From positions 1 through 64,000 of the forward strand of contig JAIRXU010000060.1 of the NCBI GenBank assembly GCA_031268095.1: DNA of 64,000 nt. The letters run 5' to 3'. This stretch comes from Oscillospiraceae bacterium. GTDB lineage: Bacteria > Bacillota > Clostridia > Oscillospirales > Acutalibacteraceae. A program made the position numbers and the translations under genes. The notes beneath the pieces were generated by a model. That model was not told the DNA's origin. It did not search any database and worked only from the letters and a program-made list of their open reading frames with translations. Below are positions 1 through 8,846 of the stretch, one piece after another. The number at the start of each line of letters is the position of its first letter. Position 1 is the first letter of the stretch.

Positions 1-195
1 GCCGATTTGCGCACATACATCCCTGTTTTGAGACGCCGCAGCCGCTGCTTTTGCCGCAAAATTGAGACGCTGCGGGCCGTGATTGAGGTGTTTGTGGACG
101 CTTATAACAAGTTCGGCGAGGCAAAAATGAAGTTTCGCCAAGGCCGTGACCCCAATTCGCGCGAGCTGCCCTTTTCTGTCCTTGATTTTCTTTGA
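1..195 (+). CDS. Transposase C-terminal fragment (cut by window edge)
   Basis: The reading frame is open from the first base and ends at a TGA at 193-195, leaving 64 residues. The basic, aromatic-rich tail (LRRRSRCFCRK ... VDAYNKFGEAK ... LPFSVLDFL) resembles the C-terminus of short DDE transposases of the IS1-like type, from memory of the family; the catalytic core would lie upstream of the window. No terminal inverted repeat could be recognised between the stop and the next promoter at 232. It could be an intact insertion sequence entering from the left or a remnant. Confidence 0.5.
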   Translation, partial: ADLRTYIPVLRRRSRCFCRKIETLRAVIEVFVDAYNKFGEAKMKFRQGRDPNSRELPFSVLDFL

Positions 196-231
196 TCAAC
201 GCGTTTGGCCACTCCCATGTTTTTTGTTTTC

Positions 232-260
232 TTGACAAAAAAGAGGTGGTATGATACAAT
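232..260 (+). promoter_or_regulatory. Sigma-A promoter of the GPH transporter gene
   Basis: TTGACA (232-237), 17-bp spacer, TACAAT (255-260), followed by the transporter start at 300. The -35 matches the consensus exactly. Confidence 0.8.
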
Positions 261-299
261 AATATTGAAAAATTTAACAAAGAAATCGATGGGATATGT

Positions 300-1838
300 A
301 TGGATAAAATCAATGCCAAGAAACAGCGGTTTTCATTTTTGCCGCGTTCACGCAATGTCTGGATGTTTTCCCTGGGAACCATCGGACGGGATATGGCCTA
401 CGGTCTTTTTGCCGGCTGGCTGATGAATTACATTATGTATACCAAGCAGCTCTCTGACGCGCAGTTCGCAACCATCGGCATCGTTTTTGTCGTGTGCCGC
501 TGCTATGACGCCGTCATTGATCCGTTTCTGGGCGGGCTTATTGACAACACACGCTCCCGGTTCGGCAAATTCAAGCCCTGGATTTTCGCGGGCATGATTT
601 TTGCCGCAATCGACCTCGTCATTCTGTTCACGACGCCGCTGGAAGGCTGGACATTTGTGGCCTTCGTCGCCGTCGCCTACGTCGTCTTCAGCACCACCTT
701 TTCCATGAACGATATTGCCTATTGGGGCATGATGCCCGCCTTGACCAGCGATCCGAACGAGCGCAACCAAGTCGTGACCATTTCGAGCATTTGCGCGGGG
801 CTGGGCGGCGGGATTTTGTCGCTGGCTGCGCCGACGCTTACGGCCGGCGCGTTCGCGCTGGGGGGCAATGCCGTGCGGGCATACAGCCTGCTCGCCATGA
901 TAATTGCGGTATTGTTTTTGGGCTTCCAGACCTTCACCCTGGCCGGCGTAAAAGAGATGCGCGGCGGCGGCCAAACCGAGGAAAAGGCCGAAAAAGTTCC
1001 CCTGAAAACGGTCGTACAAACCGTATTCAAAAATGATCAACTGCTTTGGGCCTGCCTGGTGTTCATGACTCAGGTGGTGGGCAGCGGTGTTTATTATGCG
1101 CTGCTGACCATGTATATTTATCTGACCTATGGCTATGACGGCACCATGCTCACGGCCGCGGGAATGCTGGGAATTCTCGCGTTCCCGTTTACGTTCCTGT
1201 TGCCGGAAATCCTCAAAAGAGTGTCCCGCAAAAAGATGATGGCCATTGGTGTGCTGCTGGTGGGGATCGGCTTGGGAATCTTCCTGCTGTCCAGTTTTCT
1301 GCTGCCGCATACGCCCTATGGGCTGGGCTTCTGGCTCATCGCCATCGGCGGTCTGATCATGTCCATTGGCTCCAACGGCTTTTATCTGATGATGATCGTC
1401 GGTATTGCCAACACCGTGGAATATTATGAATGGAAAACCGGCGAGCGCCGCGAAAGCATGATCTTCTCGCTGCGCCCGTTTGTTGCGCAGTTCGGCTCGG
1501 CGATTACGCAGCTCGTGCAAATTGTCGTGTTTCTGGCGCTGGGGCTGAATGCCGTCAACGGGAAAATCGCCAGCCTGGAGCAGGACGCCAACCGCGGGGC
1601 CATCGCTTCGGACGCCAAAAACGTACAAATCGGCGAGATGCTTGCGGAAGTGCCGCCCGGCACCTCCGTGGCTCTGCTGATTTGTATGGTGCTGGTCTGC
1701 GCGCTGGTCTTTCTGCTCGGCTACTGGATCTATCACAAGAAATACATCATTGACGAGAAGAAATACGACGAAATCATGGCGGAAATCAAACAGCGCAAGG
1801 AGACCGCAGCGGCCGAGGCGTCTTCAGAAAAAGGATGA
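300..1838 (+). CDS. GPH-family (MelB-like) sugar:cation symporter
   Basis: A 512-residue polytopic inner-membrane protein with about 12 hydrophobic segments. The N-terminal third carries the glycoside-pentoside-hexuronide signature of cytoplasmic loop 2-3: acidic residues D70, D74 and D82 followed by RSRFGKFKPW (about 85-94), as in MelB, XylP and related symporters. It should import an oligosaccharide or glycoside with Na+ or H+; the substrate cannot be told from sequence. The gene stands alone between its own promoter and a terminator. The C-terminal tail is charged and cytoplasmic (KKYIIDEKKYDEIM). Two more transporters of this family lie in the window, at 38292 and 45036, which suggests a plant- or host-glycan diet. 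Confidence 0.88.
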   Translation: MDKINAKKQRFSFLPRSRNVWMFSLGTIGRDMAYGLFAGWLMNYIMYTKQLSDAQFATIGIVFVVCRCYDAVIDPFLGGLIDNTRSRFGKFKPWIFAGMIFAAIDLVILFTTPLEGWTFVAFVAVAYVVFSTTFSMNDIAYWGMMPALTSDPNERNQVVTISSICAGLGGGILSLAAPTLTAGAFALGGNAVRAYSLLAMIIAVLFLGFQTFTLAGVKEMRGGGQTEEKAEKVPLKTVVQTVFKNDQLLWACLVFMTQVVGSGVYYALLTMYIYLTYGYDGTMLTAAGMLGILAFPFTFLLPEILKRVSRKKMMAIGVLLVGIGLGIFLLSSFLLPHTPYGLGFWLIAIGGLIMSIGSNGFYLMMIVGIANTVEYYEWKTGERRESMIFSLRPFVAQFGSAITQLVQIVVFLALGLNAVNGKIASLEQDANRGAIASDAKNVQIGEMLAEVPPGTSVALLICMVLVCALVFLLGYWIYHKKYIIDEKKYDEIMAEIKQRKETAAAEASSEKG

Positions 1839-1850
1839 TTTCCCCAGAAG

Positions 1851-1893
1851 CCCGCGGCGGACGGACGGTACGCCGCTGCGGGTTTCTTTTTAT
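1851..1893 (+). terminator. Intrinsic terminator after the GPH transporter
   Basis: A GC-rich imperfect hairpin, CCCGCGGCG (1851-1859) against CGCCGCTGCGGG (1871-1882), followed by TTTCTTTTTA. Confidence 0.6.
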
Positions 1894-2006
1894 ATTTATA
1901 TTTTTTATTTCTAACACCAATCCGTTCCATTTTCTCCATACAGACGGAAATATCTCCATTTTTCCGGGAATTATTCCGACTCATTATTCCAATCCAGAAC
2001 ATACCA

Positions 2007-2035
2007 TTGCCATCCGTCCACCGATATGTTACAAT
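2007..2035 (+). promoter_or_regulatory. Sigma-A promoter of the C39-like peptidase gene
   Basis: TTGCCA (2007-2012), 17-bp spacer, TACAAT (2030-2035). The start codon follows at 2091. Confidence 0.7.
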
Positions 2036-2090
2036 GGTAACAAATTTGGAGCCCTTCTGAGATTTCAGGGAGAGGACGGATGATACGACA

Positions 2091-3494
2091 ATGTATAAGC
2101 ATCTCAAACGCCTGCTGGCCGGGATTTTGGTGAGCCTGACACTTTTGCTGGCCTTCCCCGCGCCCGTGACCGCTTCCACCACCATCCCCTATTATGAATG
2201 GAAACAGAGCTATTCCCAGTGGGGCAGCGATGTGATCATGAAGAAGACCATCTCGCAGGTGGGCTGTCTGGCAACGTCCATTGCCATGCTGCTGGTGCAT
2301 GCCGACATCAAGAGCGAGAGCAGCTTTGATCCCGGTGCGTTCGTCAAGGCGATGAAAGCCGTCGGGGGATTCGACAGCAACGACAACCTCAACTGGTACA
2401 CTGTGCCGACGGCCTACCCCGCCTTTGAGCTGTATAACTACAAGGTGGAGCTGATCGGCACCAAGGCCGACAAGATCACTAAGATTTACAATTATTACAA
2501 GCAAGGATATTACATTATCGTGGCCGTCAAGAACGCCGGGCACTGGGTTGCCGTGCGCAGCGCGACGTCCAGTTCGGTGACCATGATGGACCCCGCCGCC
2601 GGCACCGCCACCAACCTCTATGAGAAATATGACGCGGCGGAATCCACCCGCATTGCCCTCTTCAAGGCCGCCAAGCCCGCCAACGTCTACAAGGTCTCCT
2701 ACAACGCCAACGGCGGCGCCGGCGCGCCCGCCACTCAGGATAAAGTCCACGACACCACACTGAAACTCAGTTCCACCAAACCCACCCGCAGCGGATACAC
2801 GTTCCTGGGCTGGGCAACAACGAAGACCGCCACCGCAGCCAAATACGCCGCCGGGGGCAACTACACTGACAATGCCAAGGTAACCCTTTATGCCGTCTGG
2901 CAGAGCGACACCGGCGCCAGCACCACCTTGCCCCCGCCGCCGACGGTCATCTCCGATCCGTCCACCACCATTCCCGATAACTGGTACGAGGGCATGTCCC
3001 TCCCGGCGGGATCGGTTTCCATCAGCAAACTGAATCTCAGCATGACACGGGACGCCAAGCAGCAGCTGAGCGCCGCTGCCGGGGACGGCTCTGCCATCAC
3101 TTGGACCTCAGACGACCCGGATATTGTCTCTGTCAGCGAGACCGGCGAACTGACTGCCCTGGCCCTGGGGAGCACGACCATCACCGCAACGGCGGCGGAC
3201 GGCAGCCGAGCCTCGTGCCGTGTGGTCGTCAACCGCAGCTTCCTGGAATTTCTGATGTATATTTTCTCTTTCCAGTGGATCCAGGATTTGGCCGATATGA
3301 TTCAGGATGCCCTGCATCCGCCGGCGCCGGCAACAACAGAAGCGCCCGGCAGCTCGGCGTCATCCGCAACAGAATCTACAGGCAGCACCGCCGCCGCGGA
3401 AGAGAGCACCGCCGCGCCCCCAACGGAGACCCCGCCGCCTTCGACTGAGCCGGTCACCCAGCCCGCACCGGAAAACCAATCCCAGGGATCTTAA
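2091..3494 (+). CDS. Secreted C39-like cysteine peptidase with InlB-type and Ig-like (Big2) repeats
   Basis: 467 residues. A signal peptide occupies about 1-29 (basic start, hydrophobic core, cleavage near PVTAS). Residues about 32-195 form a papain-like C39_2 domain with a plausible triad: C59 in QVGCLATS, H151 in AGHWVAV and D167 in MMDPAAG. Residues about 199-270 are one InlB/Flg_new beta repeat (YNANGG ... GYTFLGW ... LYAVW). Residues about 306-380 are a Big2 Ig-like domain (ITWTSDDPDIVSVS ... GSTTITA). A short amphipathic stretch (383-407) precedes a Thr/Pro/Ser/Glu-rich tail to 467 with no LPXTG motif. It is probably an extracellular or wall-associated protease or binding protein; the target is unknown. 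It is monocistronic between a promoter and a terminator. Confidence 0.82.
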   Translation: MYKHLKRLLAGILVSLTLLLAFPAPVTASTTIPYYEWKQSYSQWGSDVIMKKTISQVGCLATSIAMLLVHADIKSESSFDPGAFVKAMKAVGGFDSNDNLNWYTVPTAYPAFELYNYKVELIGTKADKITKIYNYYKQGYYIIVAVKNAGHWVAVRSATSSSVTMMDPAAGTATNLYEKYDAAESTRIALFKAAKPANVYKVSYNANGGAGAPATQDKVHDTTLKLSSTKPTRSGYTFLGWATTKTATAAKYAAGGNYTDNAKVTLYAVWQSDTGASTTLPPPPTVISDPSTTIPDNWYEGMSLPAGSVSISKLNLSMTRDAKQQLSAAAGDGSAITWTSDDPDIVSVSETGELTALALGSTTITATAADGSRASCRVVVNRSFLEFLMYIFSFQWIQDLADMIQDALHPPAPATTEAPGSSASSATESTGSTAAAEESTAAPPTETPPPSTEPVTQPAPENQSQGS

Positions 3495-3501
3495 ACGACA
3501 C

Positions 3502-3539
3502 AGCCGCCTTCGACGGAAAGGCGGCTGATTTTTTATTTT
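3502..3539 (+). terminator. Intrinsic terminator of the C39-like gene
   Basis: A perfect 9-bp stem, AGCCGCCTT (3502-3510) with AAGGCGGCT (3518-3526), followed by a T-rich tail. It overlaps the stop region of the convergent gene ending at 3533. Confidence 0.85.
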
Positions 3540-3886
3540 GGAAATTTTTTTCGCAGATGAATTTCAGTATAGGGAATGACCAGCAGCATCGCCGTGATAT
3601 GGCACCAGAATACGATCTGAAACACCGTATAAAAGCGGTCGCCCAGGCGCATAGCCCAGAGCAGCACCACCAGCGCGGCGGGCAGGCTGACCGCGCCGGT
3701 CAGAATCCAGCAGCGTCCCGCGCATTTGTTGGCATACGCCCATGGCTCCCTGCCCGCGCAGGCACGAGCCGTCCGGTAGCCGATCGGCCCCGGTTCCTCC
3801 GGCGGATGATACCGCATCCACCAACCCCAAAAGAGCATGCTGCCGGAAATAAACAGCGTCGAAAAGAGGGACAGGACGAGTTTCAC
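3533..3886 (-). CDS. SdpI-family membrane protein
   Basis: 117 residues with three hydrophobic segments (about 1-22, 60-80, 88-108). Between the first two lies the SdpI-domain signature: GPIGYRTARA followed by WAYANKCAGR. SdpI of Bacillus is the immunity protein for the SdpC killing factor, but most short homologues have no known toxin, and no sdpABC genes are present here. The start overlaps the methyltransferase stop by 4 bp (ATGA), so the two are translationally coupled. It is the last gene of the dnaA-headed run. Confidence 0.75.
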   Translation of the reverse strand: MKLVLSLFSTLFISGSMLFWGWWMRYHPPEEPGPIGYRTARACAGREPWAYANKCAGRCWILTGAVSLPAALVVLLWAMRLGDRFYTVFQIVFWCHITAMLLVIPYTEIHLRKKFPK

Positions 3887-4782
3887 GAATGGATCGCCTC
3901 CGGTTTCCTTCCGCTGGCCGCCAGGACCATCCGCGCCGTCAGGTCCCAGACCTTCTCGCCGCGCGCGTATTGGTCCTGCCGCCAGTCGAAGCGCCCATTG
4001 ATCAGGTCCCGTGCCCGCCGGACCTCCGCATCCGTCAGCGCGCCCGGGGCCAGGCGCAGGGACTTCGTGACCGACGCAAGGCAGTGCAGCCGCGCAACCT
4101 CGATCTGTTCCCGGGCGAGCGGCGGCGGGGTGTCGGCGCTGTCCGGCGCGCAGTACTCCACCGCGAAGAACCGGACAGCAACGTCCCGGAAACCGGCGGT
4201 CTCCAGCGCCTTCGGGTAATCGCTTTCGGCCGCTCCATAGGCCCCGACGTTCTTGCGGGGGCTACGCCCTTCCGCCGCCTGCCAGAGCCGCCGCAAGAGG
4301 GCCCGTTCCTCTTCCTCTGCGCCGTCCACGTCTGGCATCGAGAGTCCCATCCGCACCGAGAACGCCACAATCCGCCCGCCGGGCCGCAGGACCCGCCGCT
4401 GTTCCGCAAGGAACGGGACCGTCGGGATGTGCTCCATCACGGTGTGGGAGAAGCAGAGGTCGAAGGAATTTCCCGGAAACGGCAAATCCGTCGCATCACC
4501 GCACACCAATTGGCAATCCAGGCCCAATTCCGCGTTCTTTGCCTGGGCATAAGCGATGTGGCCGGTATCAAAATCCAGCCCTGTTACCCGCGCGCCCGGC
4601 ATGAATTGCCGGATCCTGTGGCAGAAAATTCCGCTTCCGCACCCGACCTCCAGGACGTCCATGCCATCCCGGACGCCCAGCGCATCCAGCCAAAGCGCCT
4701 GATTCCCTTCATGGAAGCGCAGCGCCCGGCTGCGCCAGAGTTCCTCGCTGGTCTGCTCGAATTGGCTCCAGTCGTCGTTCAT
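3883..4782 (-). CDS. Class I SAM-dependent methyltransferase
   Basis: 299 residues with a Rossmann methyltransferase core: motif I VLEVGCGSGIF (about 43-53), an acidic motif II (GLDFD), and the FSHTVMEHI segment typical of the Methyltransf_11/25 group. The C-terminal ~100 residues are charged and unassigned. The substrate is unknown and the small-molecule type is most likely. It is coupled to the SdpI-like gene downstream and separated by 40 bp from the lipoprotein gene upstream. Confidence 0.8.
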   Translation of the reverse strand: MNDDWSQFEQTSEELWRSRALRFHEGNQALWLDALGVRDGMDVLEVGCGSGIFCHRIRQFMPGARVTGLDFDTGHIAYAQAKNAELGLDCQLVCGDATDLPFPGNSFDLCFSHTVMEHIPTVPFLAEQRRVLRPGGRIVAFSVRMGLSMPDVDGAEEEERALLRRLWQAAEGRSPRKNVGAYGAAESDYPKALETAGFRDVAVRFFAVEYCAPDSADTPPPLAREQIEVARLHCLASVTKSLRLAPGALTDAEVRRARDLINGRFDWRQDQYARGEKVWDLTARMVLAASGRKPEAIHS

Positions 4783-4822
4783 GCGCCGCTCCTCTCATAG
4801 GCTCATAATCTAATATTTTGAT

Positions 4823-6073
4823 TTAAAGGGATAGCCACAGCGCGGGACGGACGCCTTGCTCTCCGCCGTCGGCACCCTGTATAGACCATCCGCTGAGATC
4901 AATCTTGTTTTCCCCCTCAGCACGATAGTCGAAGCAGTATGCGACAGAGTAATTCCCCCGACCGGGTGTACGCAGCACCCAGCTGGCCTTCGAACCAGCA
5001 GGATTATCCAGCGCTGGAACCGCGAGGGAAACATTCATCTCATAGGCGTGCTCATCAAAACGAGAGTCACCATCGTAATCAGGATACACCTTGAGCTTTG
5101 GCGCTACGCCATGGTTAAAATATTGAATAACCTCGCCAACGCTCAGTAGAAACACTTTGTCGGTTGTGTCAGGCCCGCCCTCCGTTCCGTAATAGGGGTT
5201 ATCGTCGTTTACGACCTTCGTGTTGGCGATTTGGGCTCTTTCTGTTTGCGAAAAATTGCTGTCCAGCCAACTCCCGTTCAGATACGCGCGCAAGGTGCAA
5301 TCCGACCATGTCATCTCATGAAGCCCATTTATGTCAGCGTCGTTATATGCGCGCGCCTCTAGAACATACTTGGTAATCAGCAACGCCCTTCCGTTTTTTA
5401 CGTCAAGCACCTGCCACTCATACGGCCCAAACTTGATGATTTTTCCAACAGACACGTTGCTCAGCGCAGGCGACGCGGCTTTTTTCGTCGTGGTTGGCTT
5501 GGCCGTCGTTGGGGCCTGTGTCGGTGGCGGCGCCGTCGTTGGTTTCGTTGTCGTTGTCGGCGCTTCGGTCTCTGCGCCGACCCCCAGCCGCTCCGCCAAT
5601 TCGTGGTAGGCCGCCGTAATTCTCTGGGCCGCCGGTAGTTCCGCGGCGACACGCTTCAACAGGACCAGTGCGGCATCCCGGGAACCGATCTTTTCATACG
5701 CTGCCGCGAGGCCGAGGTACCCCTCTTCCGGGGATGTTTCGACGGCGGCGTGGGCTTCTTCGAGGGCCTGGGCCTGCTCTGGGTTGCCGCGCCCGAGTTC
5801 TTTCGCGCCGGTCTGGAGCGCCGCCGCGGCGCCCGCCTGACGGTCCAAATGCAGCAGCGCGTCGGCCTTGCCAAGGTAACCGCGCGGGTTCTTGGGATCA
5901 AGCCGAATCGCTTCGTCGAACTGAACCAGGGCCTGGTCGTAATTGAGGGCCAGCAGGTGTTTTTCTCCCAGGACGAGGGCAAGGTTCGGGATCACGGAGG
6001 CAGGTTTCGCCGCGCAGGCGGAGAAAAGGCCAAACAATGTCAAAGAAAGCACAAGAGCAAGAGCACGTTTCAT
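4823..6073 (-). CDS. Lipoprotein with TPR-like repeats and a C-terminal DUF6273-like domain
   Basis: I place the start at the ATG at 6073 (416 residues). It is preceded by AAAGGAAG and opens directly into a lipoprotein signal (MKRALALV ... LFSAC, lipid-anchored C20). An earlier in-frame start at 6130 overlaps the upstream stop but would put 19 extra residues before the signal. The mature protein has tetratricopeptide-like helices (about 35-160, NLALVLGEKH, YDQALVQFDEAI), a Thr/Pro linker (about 170-205) and a C-terminal domain rich in Trp/Tyr (FGPYEWQVLD, LRAYLNGSW, GVRPALWL) like the DUF6273 domain of clostridial surface proteins. It should be attached to the outer face of the membrane; function unknown. 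Confidence 0.75.
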   Translation of the reverse strand: MKRALALVLSLTLFGLFSACAAKPASVIPNLALVLGEKHLLALNYDQALVQFDEAIRLDPKNPRGYLGKADALLHLDRQAGAAAALQTGAKELGRGNPEQAQALEEAHAAVETSPEEGYLGLAAAYEKIGSRDAALVLLKRVAAELPAAQRITAAYHELAERLGVGAETEAPTTTTKPTTAPPPTQAPTTAKPTTTKKAASPALSNVSVGKIIKFGPYEWQVLDVKNGRALLITKYVLEARAYNDADINGLHEMTWSDCTLRAYLNGSWLDSNFSQTERAQIANTKVVNDDNPYYGTEGGPDTTDKVFLLSVGEVIQYFNHGVAPKLKVYPDYDGDSRFDEHAYEMNVSLAVPALDNPAGSKASWVLRTPGRGNYSVAYCFDYRAEGENKIDLSGWSIQGADGGEQGVRPALWLSL

Positions 6074-6126
6074 GGGGCAACTTCCTTTCGCTGCGTATTT
6101 ATCCCTTGAGAATAAACAGTCGTCGT

Positions 6127-6768
6127 TCATCCGCCGCGCCTTTCCGCGATATCAAAGACTTCCCCGCCCTCAATCCGCCGTACCGCGCCGACGGCTGACA
6201 GGCCTTCCGACGTCAGGAAGAGGGCGCTTTCGTCGGCCAGGGCGAGGATCGGGCCATCCATAGAAGCTGACCGCAGCGCGGCCAGCGTTGCCGCGTTGCC
6301 GGAATCAAAGTGCGGGCGGACGGTGAGATCCGCGAGGCCCAGGCCTTCGTACCAGAAAGACTTCCCGTCCTCGATACTGAGCGAGCGCGATCCCATGTTG
6401 ACCGCCGCCCGGGACGCGCGCAGGATTTCGTCCAGACCGGTGTCCCGCAGGAATTCCCGCTGCGTCCGCGGCGGTCCGCCGAGGAGGAAGAGGCAGTCGG
6501 CCCGCGCCGCCAGTTCCCGCGCCTGTGCCGGCGGGATGCGGCTGTCGATCCGGGATACTTCCGCAAAAGAAATCGACGCTTCGCGGAACCAGCGGCAGTA
6601 GCCCTGGCTGATCTGATCTATTTTCTGGTGCCTCGCCGGGTCCGAGGCGATGAACGCCAGCCGTCCGGGCTTTGGCAGCGCCTCCCGCAGCCGCGCCGCG
6701 ACCGCCGCCGGGAAGCCCGCGCGCCAGTCGAAATCACTGAAAAAAGCGAGAAACGGGCAATTCGTCAT
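6127..6768 (-). CDS. Peptidase S51 / type 1 glutamine-amidotransferase-like protein
   Basis: 213 residues with the fold signature of the dipeptidase E (S51) group: a FLLGGPPRTQREFL strand-turn (about 93-106) and AAVNMGSRSLSIEDG (about 121-135). In active S51 enzymes the segment before NM reads GxSAG with Ser as nucleophile. Here it reads RASRA, so the Ser may remain at 119 but the flanking glycines are lost (alignment from memory). It may be a non-peptidase member. The start overlaps the dapL stop by 4 bp (ATGA), which argues for co-translation. Confidence 0.68.
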   Translation of the reverse strand: MTNCPFLAFFSDFDWRAGFPAAVAARLREALPKPGRLAFIASDPARHQKIDQISQGYCRWFREASISFAEVSRIDSRIPPAQARELAARADCLFLLGGPPRTQREFLRDTGLDEILRASRAAVNMGSRSLSIEDGKSFWYEGLGLADLTVRPHFDSGNAATLAALRSASMDGPILALADESALFLTSEGLSAVGAVRRIEGGEVFDIAERRGG

Positions 6769-7979
6769 AGCTCCCCATATCTCCGCCGGATCCGGTCCAC
6801 GGCCTCAGCGGTGCGCTCGGCGGTGCCAAAGCCCGTCAGGCGGAAATACCCTTCCCCCGCCGGGCCGAAACCGGCGCCGGGGGTTCCGACGATCTGAAAT
6901 TCGTGCAGCAGCAATTCGAAGAACGCCCAGGAGCTCAATCCATGGGGAGCCTTCAGCCAGATGTAGGGGGAATTGACGCCGCCCCAGACGCGAAACCCGG
7001 CAGCTTCCAGCCCCCGCCGGATGGTCCCGGCGTTGTGCAGATAATAGGCGATGGTTTCCCGGACCTGGGCGCGGCCCGCGGGCGTGAACGTCGCTTCCGC
7101 GCCCTTCTGGGTAATGTAGGACACGCCATTGAATTTCGTCGCTTGCCGCCGGCTCCAGAGGGCGTTCACTTGCGCGCCGTCCGCCCGGAGCTCCTGCGGG
7201 ACGACGGTATACGCCGCACGGACGCCGGTAAATCCCGCCGTTTTGGAGAAGGAACGGAACTCGATGGCGCAGGTCCGGGCGCCGGGGATCTCATAAATGC
7301 TGCGGGGCAGGTCTTCGGTAATGAAGGCCTCGTACGCCCCGTCATAGAGCAGGATGCTTCCCTGTTCGTTGGCCCAGTCCACCCAGGTCTGGAGCTGTGT
7401 GCGGTTCATGGCCGTGCCGGTGGGATTGTTGGGCGAGCAGAGGTAGACCAGATCCGCGCGGCTGTCCGGCAGCGCGGGAGCGAACTCAGTTTCCTCGCCG
7501 CAAGTCAGGTAGACGAAACGGTTCCAGCGCCCGTCCGGCAGCAGCTCGCCCGCGCGCCCGCCCATGACGTTGGTATCCACGTAGACGGGATAGATCGGGT
7601 CGCAGACCGCAACGATATTGTCTGCCCCGAAAATGTCGCCAATGTTGCCAGTATCGCTCTTCGCGCCGTCGCTGAGGAAGATTTCGTCCAGCTCTATCCG
7701 GACGCCCCGCAGCGCGTAGTCCGCCTGAATCGCGTCTTCGAGAAAATGCAGACCGTAATCCGTTGGGTAGCCGACGAAGGTTTCCGCCCGGGACATATCG
7801 TCCACGGCGGCATGCATCGCCGCGATGGACGCCGCCGGCAGCGGCCGGGTAACGTCGCCGATCCCCAGCCGGATGATATCCGCTCCGGGATTGGCCGCCT
7901 GGTATTCCCGGACCTTTTTACCGATGGTCGCGAAAAGATAGCTGCTCTGGAGCTTGCGGAAATTTTGATTAACGGTCAT
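6765..7979 (-). CDS. dapL: LL-diaminopimelate aminotransferase
   Basis: 404 residues from the ATG at 7979, preceded by GGGGGAG at 6-nt spacing. It converts tetrahydrodipicolinate plus glutamate directly to LL-diaminopimelate, bypassing the succinyl and acetyl routes of lysine and peptidoglycan synthesis. Fold type I PLP enzyme: the N-terminus (FRKLQSSYLF, IRLGIGDVTRPLP) and LSDGAKSDTGN are DapL-specific, SPNNPTG binds substrate, and FRSFSKTAGFTG carries the PLP lysine (K246). The length is normal (about 400-410). It sits 15 bp after dapF, giving two consecutive steps toward meso-diaminopimelate. Confidence 0.93.
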   Translation of the reverse strand: MTVNQNFRKLQSSYLFATIGKKVREYQAANPGADIIRLGIGDVTRPLPAASIAAMHAAVDDMSRAETFVGYPTDYGLHFLEDAIQADYALRGVRIELDEIFLSDGAKSDTGNIGDIFGADNIVAVCDPIYPVYVDTNVMGGRAGELLPDGRWNRFVYLTCGEETEFAPALPDSRADLVYLCSPNNPTGTAMNRTQLQTWVDWANEQGSILLYDGAYEAFITEDLPRSIYEIPGARTCAIEFRSFSKTAGFTGVRAAYTVVPQELRADGAQVNALWSRRQATKFNGVSYITQKGAEATFTPAGRAQVRETIAYYLHNAGTIRRGLEAAGFRVWGGVNSPYIWLKAPHGLSSWAFFELLLHEFQIVGTPGAGFGPAGEGYFRLTGFGTAERTAEAVDRIRRRYGEL

Positions 7980-7994
7980 GAGAGTCTCCCCCAT

Positions 7995-8834
7995 TTATTC
8001 ATATTCACCCGCGCAGACAAACGCCGCCGGGCCGGTTTTAAAGACCGTATTTTTCGCGCTGTCCCAGCGGATCACCAGATCCCCGCCGCGCAGGCGGACG
8101 AGGACGTCCGTGTCCTTGGCGCAATAGCCGTTCAGTACGCAGGCCACGACACTGGCGCAGGCTCCCGTCCCGCAGGCCAGGGTTTCTCCTGAGCCGCGCT
8201 CCCAGACCCGCATGCGGAGGGTCGTCGGATCGATCAGCTGCACGAACTCCGCGTTGATCCGGTCCGGGAACCACGGGTGCCGCTCCATCAGCGGGCCGAT
8301 CCGTTCCAGCGGGAAGGTCTCCGTATCTTCCACAAAAGCGACACAGTGTGGATTGCCCATCGACACGCAGGTCACCTCGAAGGCTTCGCCGCCGGGCAGC
8401 TCCAGCCGCCGCGCAACAGCCGTATCTCCGTCCAGCAGCGCGGGGACATCCCGCGGCCAGAGGATCGGTGCGCCCATGTCCACCGTCGCGCTGTGCACCT
8501 TCCCGCCCTCGGTGGCTATTGTAACGGTTTTCATTCCGCTGAGGGTTTCGAGGGTGATGGGATTTTGCGCGGTCATGCCGCTGTCATAGACGTACTTGGC
8601 GACGCAGCGTGTCGCGTTGCCGCACATTTTAGCTTCGCTCCCGTCGGCGTTGAAGATCCGCATACGGAAGTCCGCAGTCTCTGACGGGCCGATCAGCACC
8701 AAGCCGTCGGACCCGACGCCAAAATGCCGGTCACTGATCCGGACCGCCAGGGCTTCCGGATCGGAAACAGTTTCTTCAAAAAGGCTGATATAAATGTAGT
8801 CGTTGCCCGCACCGTGCATTTTGGTGAATTTCAT
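7995..8834 (-). CDS. dapF: Diaminopimelate epimerase
   Basis: 279 residues, the full family length. It isomerises LL- to meso-diaminopimelate in the cytoplasm. The two active-site cysteines are present: C71 in MCGNATRC and C221 in LACGTGACAS; the N-terminal KMHGAGNDYIY motif is intact. It lies 12 bp downstream of dnaA and directly upstream of dapL, so both are probably expressed from the dnaA promoter. Confidence 0.95.
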   Translation of the reverse strand: MKFTKMHGAGNDYIYISLFEETVSDPEALAVRISDRHFGVGSDGLVLIGPSETADFRMRIFNADGSEAKMCGNATRCVAKYVYDSGMTAQNPITLETLSGMKTVTIATEGGKVHSATVDMGAPILWPRDVPALLDGDTAVARRLELPGGEAFEVTCVSMGNPHCVAFVEDTETFPLERIGPLMERHPWFPDRINAEFVQLIDPTTLRMRVWERGSGETLACGTGACASVVACVLNGYCAKDTDVLVRLRGGDLVIRWDSAKNTVFKTGPAAFVCAGEYE

Positions 8835-8846
8835 GGCTGGTCCACC

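Noticed and set aside
348-1736. Long minus-strand open frame opposite the GPH transporter
   Set aside because: His/Gln/Arg/Gly-rich shadow frame typical of GC-rich DNA. The same holds for the long antisense frames opposite dnaA, glgB, the 22078 gene, htpG and hydG.
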